Of a DNA stretch of 64,000 nt, positions 28,735 to 36,241 are shown one piece after another; position 1 is the first letter of the stretch, and each line of letters begins with the position of its first letter. The stretch is from Clostridiales bacterium (GTDB taxonomy: Bacteria; Bacillota; Clostridia; Lachnospirales; Lachnospiraceae): the NCBI GenBank assembly GCA_021204025.1, contig JAJQAC010000033.1:1-64000 (forward strand), given 5' to 3'. Below the pieces are notes generated by a model. It had not been told where the DNA came from. It did not search any database and saw only the letters and a program-made list of their open reading frames with translations. The position numbers and the translations under genes were made by a program.

Positions 28735-28763
28735 AGAATAACAGATTTTTCCCGTTTGGGCAA
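28735..28763 (-). promoter_or_regulatory. Candidate promoter of the cobalamin operon
   Basis: On the minus strand, TTGCCC (28758-28763) and TATTCT (28735-28740) are 17 bases apart. The predicted start leaves a ~50-base leader before cbiK-cbiL, too short for a cobalamin riboswitch. Confidence 0.45.
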
Positions 28764-28796
28764 TATCAGATATCCGGATTGAAACATCAGGGGAAA

Positions 28797-28830
28797 CAGC
28801 AACAGGACGTACTTTCCTACAGAACAAAAA
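28797..28830 (-). repeat. Family D-like motif, copy D3 (short)
   Basis: The minus strand reads TAGGAAAGTACGTCCTGTTG, sharing the core GGAAARTAYRTCCT with D1 and D2. It lies directly behind the terminator hairpin at 28831-28867. Confidence 0.4.
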
Positions 28831-28910
28831 TCCCGCCAGATGTCGAAAATCATAACATCTGGCAGGATGATATATCCTGATGCCCCCGCTATATAACCTG
28901 CCAACGGCAG
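28831..28910 (-). terminator. Terminator with competing antiterminator-like pairings
   Basis: On the minus strand, a strong terminator forms from ATCCTGCCAGATGT and ACATCTGGCGGGA, then TTTTTG. Its left arm contains CCTGCC, which can instead pair with GGCAGG upstream (28897-28902), extended by TATAT/ATATA. GGCAG can also pair with CTGCC (28906-28910). The three alternatives resemble a transcription attenuator. It lies between apt and the cobalamin operon. No leader peptide or known ligand-binding consensus was recognised. Confidence 0.5.
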
Positions 28911-28940
28911 TTTTTTCATATGCTATGATTAAAAGCAGAA

Positions 28941-28974
28941 GGGACAATGATGAAAAATCGATCATCGTTGTCCC
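28941..28974 (-). terminator. Terminator of apt
   Basis: GGGACAACGATGA and TCATCATTGTCCC pair on the minus strand with one mismatch or wobble and an AT-rich loop. It lies 23 bases after the apt stop. The T-tract is weak (TTCTGCTTTT). Confidence 0.65.
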
Positions 28975-28997
28975 TTCCGTGATTTTAAAAATGAGAT

Positions 28998-29522
28998 TTA
29001 TTTCCCTTCATAAACAATCGCTGATTCTACCGGATATCCCTCCAGCACACTACGCCCATTCAGACCTGCGAGTTCCATGATAAAGCAGATCTTGACGACC
29101 TCTCCGCCAAGCTGCTCGATCATACCTGTGATCGCTTTGATCGTCCCGCCGGTGGCGATCAGATCGTCGATCACGACTACCTTCTGCCCCGGTTTAATCG
29201 CATCTCTGTGCATCTCGATCTCCGCCGAACCATACTCAAGATCGTATTTCGCAGAAATCGTCTCCCGCGGGAGTTTCCCCTTCTTGCGAACCGGGATAAA
29301 CGGCTTCTTCTCGGCATAGGCAACCGGCATCCCAAAGATAAATCCGCGGGACTCCGGACCCACAATCACATCATAGTCGATACCCTTCAGCATGGACCGC
29401 AGACTATCGATCGCCAATGTCAGGCCATCCGCGTCCTGGATGATGGACGTCACATCCCGGAACATAATCCCCGGTTCCGGGAAATCCGGGATACAGGTTA
29501 CATAATCTTCCAGTGTTTTCAT
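28998..29522 (-). CDS. apt: Adenine phosphoribosyltransferase
   Basis: This 174-residue purine-salvage enzyme converts adenine and PRPP to AMP. The PRPP loop is VVVIDDLIATGGT at about 120-132. Other type I PRTase features are PDFPEPGIMFRDVT, GPESRGFIFG and VRKKGKLPRET. Length is typical. In many Clostridia apt directly precedes relA; here a ~7-kb cobalamin operon lies between them. Confidence 0.96.
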   Translation of the reverse strand: MKTLEDYVTCIPDFPEPGIMFRDVTSIIQDADGLTLAIDSLRSMLKGIDYDVIVGPESRGFIFGMPVAYAEKKPFIPVRKKGKLPRETISAKYDLEYGSAEIEMHRDAIKPGQKVVVIDDLIATGGTIKAITGMIEQLGGEVVKICFIMELAGLNGRSVLEGYPVESAIVYEGK

Positions 29523-29574
29523 AAAATCACAATCCCCTTTTTGTCATAATTTATCCTGAGCGGCTTCATCAGCC

Positions 29575-30819
29575 TCACTGAAAAACTTTCATCAGATTAG
29601 CCACTTCCTGTCGGCTCTCGGCCTCCTGAAAGGAGCTGTACGAATAAAAACAATAGCCGGACACCTCTCCGCTTTCCCGGCCAGCCAACACCTGACGTTC
29701 AATGATATCGTTCCGGCGCAGCCACTCGGGCACGGTATTGTTATCCTTACTGCCGGAACCGGCTTTATACATCGCCAATCCCAAGTAAAGTTTCACCTTA
29801 CCCTGATTTTTCAGGTCAATCCATGTCTGCAGATTATTTTCAAACGCATACGGTGCCAACGTCCCATCGGATAATTTAGCCTCAAAACCCCAGTAAATCT
29901 GCGGCATCACATAATCAATATAACCGGATTGCGACACCCAGGTATCAATATCCACAAACAAACGCTCATCACTGCGCAGATCATCCACATAACCTTCCGG
30001 GCTGATACCAAACTGTACATGGCGATTGACCTTTTTTACCGCCGCGTAAACACCCCGAACCAAGGCGCTTACATTATCTCTCCGCCATTCGCTGATATCT
30101 TTCGTGCTTCCTGACGCTTCATACTCTGGTTTGTCAAACCATTTGTCCGGATTATCGTTATCTACAGACGGATAAAAATAATCATCAAAATGGATGCCGT
30201 CCACATCATAATTCTCCACGATCTCCGTCACACCATCGATAATCAGCTGTCTCACTTCCGGAACCGAAGGATTAAAATAATATTCCCCACCCTGTTTTAA
30301 TAGCCAGCGGTCATTCGACGAATCCTTATCATACAGCCATTGCTTGGCAGGATTATCTTCCGAAACCTGTTCCCAGCGGTTGTGATATCCAGTGACCCGA
30401 TAAGGATTGATCCAGGCATGAAACTCCAGATTTCTCTCATGAGCCGCGTCCGTAAAATAAGCAAGCGGATCATACCCGGGTGCTTCCCCCTGTGTACCCG
30501 TAATAAATCGCGACCAAGGAAAATAATCCGACTCATACATCGCGTCCGCGTCCGCCCTGACATGGACAAACACAGCATTCATCTTTAATTCGACGCAACG
30601 ATCCAGGATCTCATCCACTGCTTCCTCAAACGCGACCTGTCTCCAGGGCAGCTTCTCCCAGTCCAGATAGGAGATCCAGACACCGCGTAGTTCTTCTGTC
30701 TGTCCGGATTTTGAAGTAGTTTCTGCCCACGCCGTACCTGTCAGAACATTTACTGATAACAAGAAAACTGCCAGCAGGACTCCCAGGAACCGCCGGCAAT
30801 TCATCTGTCGAAAAATCAT
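29575..30819 (-). CDS. Secreted GH10-like (GHL10/DUF187, YngK-type) glycoside hydrolase
   Basis: This is a ~414-residue exported protein. The start at 30819 is chosen because GGGAG precedes it and it begins a clear signal peptide (MIFRQMNCRRFLGVLLAVFL... cleavage near AWA-ET). The longer frame to 30918 adds a non-hydrophobic tail. The mature part has the GHL10 motifs ELRGVWISYLDW, MNAVFVHVRADADA, FHAWINPYR and DGIHFDDYFYP, with acidic residues of the TIM-barrel active site. Family members are poorly characterised; some act on peptidoglycan or polysaccharide. Position after the LacI regulator suggests it belongs to the pectin locus, but housekeeping wall turnover is also possible. Confidence 0.82.
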   Translation of the reverse strand: MIFRQMNCRRFLGVLLAVFLLSVNVLTGTAWAETTSKSGQTEELRGVWISYLDWEKLPWRQVAFEEAVDEILDRCVELKMNAVFVHVRADADAMYESDYFPWSRFITGTQGEAPGYDPLAYFTDAAHERNLEFHAWINPYRVTGYHNRWEQVSEDNPAKQWLYDKDSSNDRWLLKQGGEYYFNPSVPEVRQLIIDGVTEIVENYDVDGIHFDDYFYPSVDNDNPDKWFDKPEYEASGSTKDISEWRRDNVSALVRGVYAAVKKVNRHVQFGISPEGYVDDLRSDERLFVDIDTWVSQSGYIDYVMPQIYWGFEAKLSDGTLAPYAFENNLQTWIDLKNQGKVKLYLGLAMYKAGSGSKDNNTVPEWLRRNDIIERQVLAGRESGEVSGYCFYSYSSFQEAESRQEVANLMKVFQ

Positions 30820-30883
30820 AGCCGTCTCCCTTTTTTTCAGTCTTTCCCAAAGTATAGCAAACCAGGGAAATGCAGGCAACGAC

Positions 30884-31909
30884 CTATCGTTTAATTTTTT
30901 CTGTAGGTTTTCTTTCATTTCTTAAATCTTTAACAGATTCACGCTCAATCAGCCGGTTATCCAGGAAAGTTTTTGAATTATCAACGATTCCCTCCTCGAT
31001 CCTGGCAATCAGCCGCCTGGTTCCTTCCCGTGCCAGTGCGTTCATACTGCGTTCCACTGTCGTCAGACGCATATTTCCGTAAGCGGACATATCCCAGTTG
31101 TCAAATCCAATCAGAGACACATCATCCGGAACCGATAATCCTCTGTCGACAATCGCCTGTCTGGCGCCAAACGCCATCTCATCATTAAAACACAGAATCG
31201 CTGTCGGCTGATAATGCAGCAGCTCCATCGCCCCCCGATACCCGCTGTTATAACGATAATTACCGTAAACATAGGGGATCTCATAGGGATCAATCCCATG
31301 GCTGCGCACAGAATCCTCCCACCCCTTATGACGCAGTCTCGTAGAATCCAGATCTGCATTTCCTTCAATCACACAGATATTGCGGTGTCCATGCTCCAGC
31401 AGATAGTCCATGGCCCAGCTCATCGAGAGACGCTCATCCGTCGTCACATTCGCCATGTTATCGATAAAAACCTCGCGGCAGATCACTACCGCCGGGATCT
31501 GCTTTGACATCACTTCCTCGATAAACTTCAGGTCGTCATCCAGCTGACTCAGAACAACAATCCCGTCAAAATGACTGGGGTTGAGCGTTCCCGGCTCATG
31601 CATATCGATCCCCTTGACCACCACGTTGTACTTGCTCCCGACGACACTGTATACGCCGGTAATCACATCGTGAAGAACAAACGGAGAAGTCAGCTTACTA
31701 ATCGTAGAAAAATACAGACCCAGCACGCCGGCACGTGACGATTGCAGGTTGACTGCCGCCTGATTTTTCACATATCCCATTTCCTGGGCAATTTGCAAGA
31801 TTTTTTTACTCCTGCCTCCCTTATCGCTGCCGATCCCGTTGAGCGCGCGGGAAACGGTAGAATAAGAAACACCGGCTTTTTTCGCAATATCCTTGATAGT
31901 GACTGACAT
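30884..31909 (-). CDS. LacI-family transcriptional regulator
   Basis: This 341-residue regulator starts MSVTIKDIAKKAGVSYSTVSRAL, the LacI helix-turn-helix. A hinge helix and a periplasmic-binding-like effector domain (~60-335) follow. ATG 31909 is preferred over 31927 because GAGG lies 8-9 bases upstream and the extra residues precede the HTH. It sits among GH28, GHL10, GH105 and a sugar ABC importer. It probably represses these through palindromes TGCAAAGGTTTGCA (37651) and TGCAAACGTTTGAA (37877); binding is inferred. The inducer is likely a galacturonide breakdown product. Confidence 0.92.
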   Translation of the reverse strand: MSVTIKDIAKKAGVSYSTVSRALNGIGSDKGGRSKKILQIAQEMGYVKNQAAVNLQSSRAGVLGLYFSTISKLTSPFVLHDVITGVYSVVGSKYNVVVKGIDMHEPGTLNPSHFDGIVVLSQLDDDLKFIEEVMSKQIPAVVICREVFIDNMANVTTDERLSMSWAMDYLLEHGHRNICVIEGNADLDSTRLRHKGWEDSVRSHGIDPYEIPYVYGNYRYNSGYRGAMELLHYQPTAILCFNDEMAFGARQAIVDRGLSVPDDVSLIGFDNWDMSAYGNMRLTTVERSMNALAREGTRRLIARIEEGIVDNSKTFLDNRLIERESVKDLRNERKPTEKIKR

Positions 31910-32043
31910 GGGGGTGTCCTCTTTCACTCGAATGGATCTACAGGAACCGTTTAAGCCGTAATGGAAAAGTCATTGAAAGTTTACCTGTATTTTTCCGAAC
32001 TGTTACATAAATACAACAAATAATACAATGGACAAATTTAAGG

Positions 32044-33594
32044 TTACATCCATTTTTCCAACTTGTCAATATGATTTAATTCAAAAGTTTCTCCAATCTG
32101 CCCATTAACGGAAACATCATGTAAAACCAGCGTCTTAATATTATCTGCATAGATACCTTTCTTGCAGCAGAGATCCATTCCCTCCATCATCGCCGGGTAT
32201 CCCGCCTCAGCCTGATCGGCAAAATAGATATGAACGTTATCCATCATCACTCTCCGGATCTTCATCTCAGGCAGTCCGTACATATATGCTCCCGCTACAT
32301 GGCAGTTCGTCGCCTCAATATTCATAAAGCTCAGTTCCTTGATCTCCGGTGTACGCTCATCAACAGGAAGTCTCTCTTTAGATGAGACATATTCGGAGTA
32401 TCCGTCCGGATCGCAATTGTAAAAGCAGTTAATGACAAACGGAGTCTTCACCTCATCCATAAGAATATTTTCAAAATGAATCCGGTCGATCACAGCATCC
32501 TGTCCCCGACCTCTGCGCGACTTGATCCGCAGTCCGCGGTCCGTGTTCAGGAAACGGCAGTTTTTCACCACTACGTCCTTAATACCACCTGCCATCTCAC
32601 TGCCCAACGTGATGGAACCATGGCCATCTCTCATGCAGCACTGATGGATCACAATCTTCTGACAGGGCACTTTATACTTACGTCCCATATAAATCTTCCC
32701 GGACTTGATCGCGATGCAGTCATCGCCAAGCGAGAAATAGACGCCGACGATGTCCACATCCCGGCAGGACTCCGGATCCAGGCCATCGGTATTCGGGGAA
32801 TTGGCCGGATTGAGGATCTGCATATCGACAAACCGCAGCCTCTCAGAAAAATATGGATGAACGTTCCAGCTCGGACTATTCTGCACCGTAATTCCCTGTA
32901 CCACAATATCTTTGCACCGGTTCAGGAAAATCATGCGGGGCCGCCATGCGATCCGCATCTTTTTCGCATCATACCACCAGTTATCCGGATCCGCGGAGGC
33001 ATTCCCGTCGATCGTTCCCTCTCCGTATATCACCACGTGGCGACATTCAACGCCGGTAATGATGCCGGTAAACATCGGGAGCGGATTGCCCTCCCAGGAA
33101 CCAAGATTGTACTCCTTTTTCTCATCATAGCTCTGGATCATCCCCGGGAAAACCGGGAATTGTGTCCGATCCGTGATCCCTGACAGGACCGCACCCTTCG
33201 CGATCTCCAGACGCAGATCATCTTTCAGGAAAATACTGGTAACCTTGTACTCTCCCTCCGGGATCAGCACACGGCTGTCCTTCGGACACGCCATGATCGC
33301 TGCCTGAATGTAAGCTGTATCATTCTGCACGCCGTCTCCTTTGGCTCCGAAGTCGCGGACATTCAGTGTAATAAATTCTGGATCCGTCTCCACAAAGGTT
33401 TCGACCTCACCGATACGAATCGTATACTCGCTGGCCGGTTTCAGATTGTAGATACTAGTAATTACCTTTTCCGTCATTCCATACAAACTGTCATTCACAT
33501 AAATCTCATATTCCCGGTTCGTATGATAAATTCCTCCGTCCCGTATCTCAACGGTCACACTTCTCGCGGTCTTAAAGACAACTTTAACCTGCAT
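32044..33594 (-). CDS. GH28 polygalacturonase/exo-polygalacturonosidase
   Basis: This 516-residue protein lacks a signal peptide, so it is probably cytoplasmic and acts on imported oligogalacturonides. An N-terminal fibronectin III-like segment (~1-75) precedes the GH28 beta-helix, which opens with LNVRDFGAKGDGVQNDT. The catalytic motifs are all present: PNTDGLDPES, GDDCIAIKSG, GHGSITLGSE and RGLRIKSRRGRG. It should hydrolyse alpha-1,4-galacturonic linkages (exo-acting forms often have this N-terminal domain). Its likely promoter lies beyond the 144-bp family C palindrome, so the palindrome would be in its 5' leader. Confidence 0.92.
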   Translation of the reverse strand: MQVKVVFKTARSVTVEIRDGGIYHTNREYEIYVNDSLYGMTEKVITSIYNLKPASEYTIRIGEVETFVETDPEFITLNVRDFGAKGDGVQNDTAYIQAAIMACPKDSRVLIPEGEYKVTSIFLKDDLRLEIAKGAVLSGITDRTQFPVFPGMIQSYDEKKEYNLGSWEGNPLPMFTGIITGVECRHVVIYGEGTIDGNASADPDNWWYDAKKMRIAWRPRMIFLNRCKDIVVQGITVQNSPSWNVHPYFSERLRFVDMQILNPANSPNTDGLDPESCRDVDIVGVYFSLGDDCIAIKSGKIYMGRKYKVPCQKIVIHQCCMRDGHGSITLGSEMAGGIKDVVVKNCRFLNTDRGLRIKSRRGRGQDAVIDRIHFENILMDEVKTPFVINCFYNCDPDGYSEYVSSKERLPVDERTPEIKELSFMNIEATNCHVAGAYMYGLPEMKIRRVMMDNVHIYFADQAEAGYPAMMEGMDLCCKKGIYADNIKTLVLHDVSVNGQIGETFELNHIDKLEKWM

Positions 33595-33629
33595 GAATGG
33601 TCCCCCTTTTCGTCATATGCGAAGAGTCC

Positions 33630-33773
33630 GTCTCTGCGGGGGAAGAATATCCTCCGAGGACCGTTCGCACTTAGGTTTTCACGTAACGGTGCTAAGTTCG
33701 CCGGAAAAACATCCGGCTCACTAAGAACCGACGTGAAAAATGTCCTCTGCGGATATTCTTCCCCCGCAGAGAC
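33630..33773 (+). repeat. Family C structured repeat, copy C1 (144 bp)
   Basis: The outer arms at 33630-33652 and 33751-33773 are perfect 23-bp complements. Inside, TTTTCACGT pairs with ACGTGAAAA, and GCCGG/CCGGC closes a loop AAAAACAT. C2 at 39128 has the same length and plan with compensated changes. Flank GACTACTTTGTTGGC is also shared. It is non-coding. Confidence 0.8.
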
Positions 33774-33786
33774 TACTTTGTTGGCA

Positions 33787-33814
33787 TATATAATCGACTT
33801 ATCAGCAATGGTAA
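33787..33814 (-). promoter_or_regulatory. Candidate promoter for GH28
   Basis: Minus-strand TTACCA (33809-33814) and TATATA (33787-33792) are 16 bases apart. If used, copy C1 would be transcribed as the GH28 leader. Confidence 0.35.
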
Positions 33815-33860
33815 TTCTAATGAAATTCCCATTAAAATTTCCTACTTTTGCCTGTGAAAA

Positions 33861-33890
33861 AAGAGGGCTTCGTTTCACAGAAGCCCTCTT
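33861..33890 (-). terminator. Terminator of the pectin-locus ABC importer operon
   Basis: AAGAGGGCTTC and GAAGCCCTCTT form an 11-bp perfect stem with loop TGTGAAAC (minus), followed by TTTTTTCAC. It lies 40 bases after the permease stop. Confidence 0.88.
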
Positions 33891-33930
33891 CTCTGCTCTT
33901 ATCTTAATAACAATACAAGCATACCGGGCA

Positions 33931-34782
33931 TCAGCCTTTGACACCGCCGGCTGCGATACCTTCTACGAACGAATCCTGAGATGCAAAGAATACGATCAGA
34001 GAAGGAATGATGGAAATCAGTGACATCGCCAGAACTCGGTTCCACTGGAAACCAACATCACCGTCCATGGACATACGCAGGTAAATGGAGTTCGTATATT
34101 TCGTCATCGTAGAAATATAGATCAACGGTCCCTGGAAGTCGTTAGACGTCCACATGAACTGGAACAGTGCGCAGGAAACCAGCGACGGCTTCAGCATCGG
34201 AACGATGACATACCAGAGCGTCTGGATCGCATTACATCCATCAATCTTTGCTGCTTCCTCAAGCTCTCTCGGAATACCGCGCAGGAACTGGTTCAGCATG
34301 AATACAAAATATGTATCACAGGCAAACAGTGACGGAATTACCAACGGTAAATAGCTGTCGACCCATCCCCACTTGTTGAACATGATGTACTGCGGCGCAT
34401 TCAATACTACCTGCGGCAGGAACAGCGTACACATCAACAGAGCGAAGAAAATATTTTTTCCCTTGAAATTAAATCTTGCAAAACCATAAGCCGTGATCGT
34501 CGCGGAAACCAGAGTAAAGATAACCTTCGGGATAACGATCTTATAAGTATTGATCATGGACTTGATCAGGTCGATCTTGCCGCCGTAGCTCTTAAACGCA
34601 TCATTATAACCGTCAAATACCGGATTCTTCGGCCAGAACCACGCGCTGGTGAAGATCTCAGAGTTGGTCTTAAAAGTAGCGCCTACCATCCAGATCAGAG
34701 GATAGACCATGATAATCCCGACCAGGATCAGAACAATATAACGCAATACGGTACTGATTTGATTTTTCTGTTCTCTTGTCAT
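33931..34782 (-). CDS. Carbohydrate ABC transporter permease (MalG/LplC-like)
   Basis: This 283-residue inner-membrane permease of the CUT1 family has about six helices. The first is IVLILVGIIMVYPLIWMVGA. The EAA loop is EELEEAAKIDGCNAIQTLWYVIVP, seen here as ELEEAAKIDG. It pairs with the permease encoded 6 bp upstream and the lipoprotein at 36242. No ATPase gene is in the operon, so a shared MsmK-type ATPase elsewhere is expected. Substrate is probably oligogalacturonide or a similar pectin fragment, judged by GH28 and GH105. Confidence 0.93.
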   Translation of the reverse strand: MTREQKNQISTVLRYIVLILVGIIMVYPLIWMVGATFKTNSEIFTSAWFWPKNPVFDGYNDAFKSYGGKIDLIKSMINTYKIVIPKVIFTLVSATITAYGFARFNFKGKNIFFALLMCTLFLPQVVLNAPQYIMFNKWGWVDSYLPLVIPSLFACDTYFVFMLNQFLRGIPRELEEAAKIDGCNAIQTLWYVIVPMLKPSLVSCALFQFMWTSNDFQGPLIYISTMTKYTNSIYLRMSMDGDVGFQWNRVLAMSLISIIPSLIVFFASQDSFVEGIAAGGVKG

Positions 34783-34788
34783 GTCCGA

Positions 34789-35688
34789 TTACCTCCCATC
34801 TTCATCCGAATAGTAAACCCATCTGTTCTGGCTGATAAATGCGACTGCGGTCATAACAGCGGTAATAATGAACAGAACCCACGCCTGCGCACTCGCCATA
34901 CCCATCTTATGACGAAGGAAAGCGTTGTTATAGATCAACAGGGAGATCAAGGTCGTAGCGCCGTTCGGTCCGCCCTTGGTTACCAGGAACGGTCCGTTGA
35001 ATTCCTGGAATGCCTGGCAAAGCTGTGTAACCAGATTGTAGAAAATGATCGGTGTGATCAGTGGTACGGTAATCTGGAAAAACTGGGTCCATTTGGTCGC
35101 GCCATCGATGGAAGCCGCCTCATAAAGGTCAACCGATACGCCTTTCAAAGCGGCCAGGAAAATAACCATTGATGAACCAAACTGCCATACACGCAGCAAT
35201 ACGATTACAAACAATGCGCCATTTGCCGTAGCCATCCAGTTAATATTCGGAACTCCAAACATACCGAGTACGGTATTTACCAGACCTTCGGTATTCCAGA
35301 CTGCTCTCCACAGAATCGCGATTGCGATAGAGCCACCGAGAATCGACGGAATATAGTAAGCGGTACGGAACAGGTTCACGCCCTTCAGTTTGAAATTCAG
35401 AATGTAGGCGATAAACAACGCAAATACCAGCTTTAACGGTACGTCAAAAATCGCATACTTAAAAGTTACCAGGAAAGCCCGGACAATATCCTCGTCCGTA
35501 AAAATCTTCTGATAGTTCATAAGACCCGTCTGAGAGATACCGGAGAACAGATCATAGTTCGTGAAGCTGTAATACAGCGATGACGCAAACGGATATACCT
35601 TAAACAGTAAAAATCCGATCAGCCACGGAATTATGAAGAAAAAGCCAACGTTCTCACTCAGGGTCTTTTTAAAACTCTTTTCCTGCAT
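34789..35688 (-). CDS. Carbohydrate ABC transporter permease (MalF/UgpA-like)
   Basis: This 299-residue CUT1 permease begins with a helix at ~14-35 (FFFIIPWLIGFLLFKVYPF) and carries the EAA-loop motif YEAASIDGATKWTQFFQITVP. It forms the heterodimeric channel with the next gene. A 112-residue unknown gene lies 19 bp upstream. Operon order is lipoprotein, unknown, MalF-like, MalG-like. Confidence 0.93.
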   Translation of the reverse strand: MQEKSFKKTLSENVGFFFIIPWLIGFLLFKVYPFASSLYYSFTNYDLFSGISQTGLMNYQKIFTDEDIVRAFLVTFKYAIFDVPLKLVFALFIAYILNFKLKGVNLFRTAYYIPSILGGSIAIAILWRAVWNTEGLVNTVLGMFGVPNINWMATANGALFVIVLLRVWQFGSSMVIFLAALKGVSVDLYEAASIDGATKWTQFFQITVPLITPIIFYNLVTQLCQAFQEFNGPFLVTKGGPNGATTLISLLIYNNAFLRHKMGMASAQAWVLFIITAVMTAVAFISQNRWVYYSDEDGR

Positions 35689-35707
35689 GTGTGTTTCCCC
35701 TCCTGTT

Positions 35708-36046
35708 TTATTTGTTTAATTCACCGAGCAGTTCCTCATACCGTTCCGGCAGGACGGCCCTTAACTCACACGCCCTCGAAACCACATAAGCCAGCTGCTC
35801 CCTCATCGAATCCTCCGGGAATGCTTCCCTGCACCCCTTTTCCCGGCAGATCCGTCTGATTCGCTGCAAGTGATTTTTCAGCATATCGCACAGCGCGCGG
35901 TAATGCTCATAAATCTGATCTGACATCTCGCTGATCGTATCCACCAGCAACACAAGCTGTTCCGGATCCGGATCCTTCACGGCCGAAAACCACCTTACAA
36001 TATCAGCATAATTTGCCTGATCTTTCACAGCTTCTTTAATGTCCAT
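35708..36046 (-). CDS. Small conserved-looking protein of unknown function in the sugar ABC operon
   Basis: This 112-residue soluble, mostly helical, charged protein starts MDIKEAVKDQANYADIVRW. GGAGAGGG precedes ATG 36046; an ATG five codons earlier (36061) lacks room for that site. No membrane segment, signal peptide or recognised domain is seen. It contains a few Cys and many Arg/Glu/Leu, compatible with a helical bundle. It is tightly packed (19 bp) ahead of the permease genes and behind repeat A2, so it is probably co-expressed with the importer. I do not recognise its family. Confidence 0.65.
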   Translation of the reverse strand: MDIKEAVKDQANYADIVRWFSAVKDPDPEQLVLLVDTISEMSDQIYEHYRALCDMLKNHLQRIRRICREKGCREAFPEDSMREQLAYVVSRACELRAVLPERYEELLGELNK

Positions 36047-36073
36047 AAGATCCCTCTCCAAACGAATTCATCT

Positions 36074-36165
36074 GTGATCGAGTAGGAGGCAGCTTTTTGC
36101 CTCATACTCGCTGCGCGAGCCGGGTGCGGCGTCAGCCGCAAAATACCCTGCCCGGCTCTGCGCAT
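36074..36165 (+). repeat. Family A repeat, copy A2
   Basis: It reads GTGATCGAGTAGGAGGCAGC at one end and CTCTGCGCAT at the other. Stems are GAGTA/TACTC with GAGGC/GCCTC, TGCGGC/GCCGCA and outer GAGCCGGG/CCCGGCTC. It directly follows the SBP terminator on the minus strand. Confidence 0.75.
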
Positions 36166-36170
36166 TTAAC

Positions 36171-36201
36171 GGAAGCCGCCAGACTTACTTCGGCGGCTTC
36201 C
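36171..36201 (-). terminator. Hairpin after the SBP gene
   Basis: GGAAGCCGCC and GGCGGCTTCC form a perfect 10-bp stem with an 11-base loop. The following T-tract is weak (GTTAAAT), so partial read-through into the permease genes is likely. Confidence 0.6.
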
Positions 36202-36241
36202 TGTCACCTGTCAAAACAAGTTTTTCTCAAACAAATCCTTC

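Noticed and set aside
28690-28997. Cobalamin riboswitch ahead of the cob operon
   Set aside because: No B12-box or related consensus was found, and the segment between the predicted promoter and the start codon is only ~50 bases.
33555-33944. 129-codon minus-strand frame over copy C1
   Set aside because: It spans a terminator and a 144-bp palindrome, and C1/C2 changes preserve base pairing rather than protein.
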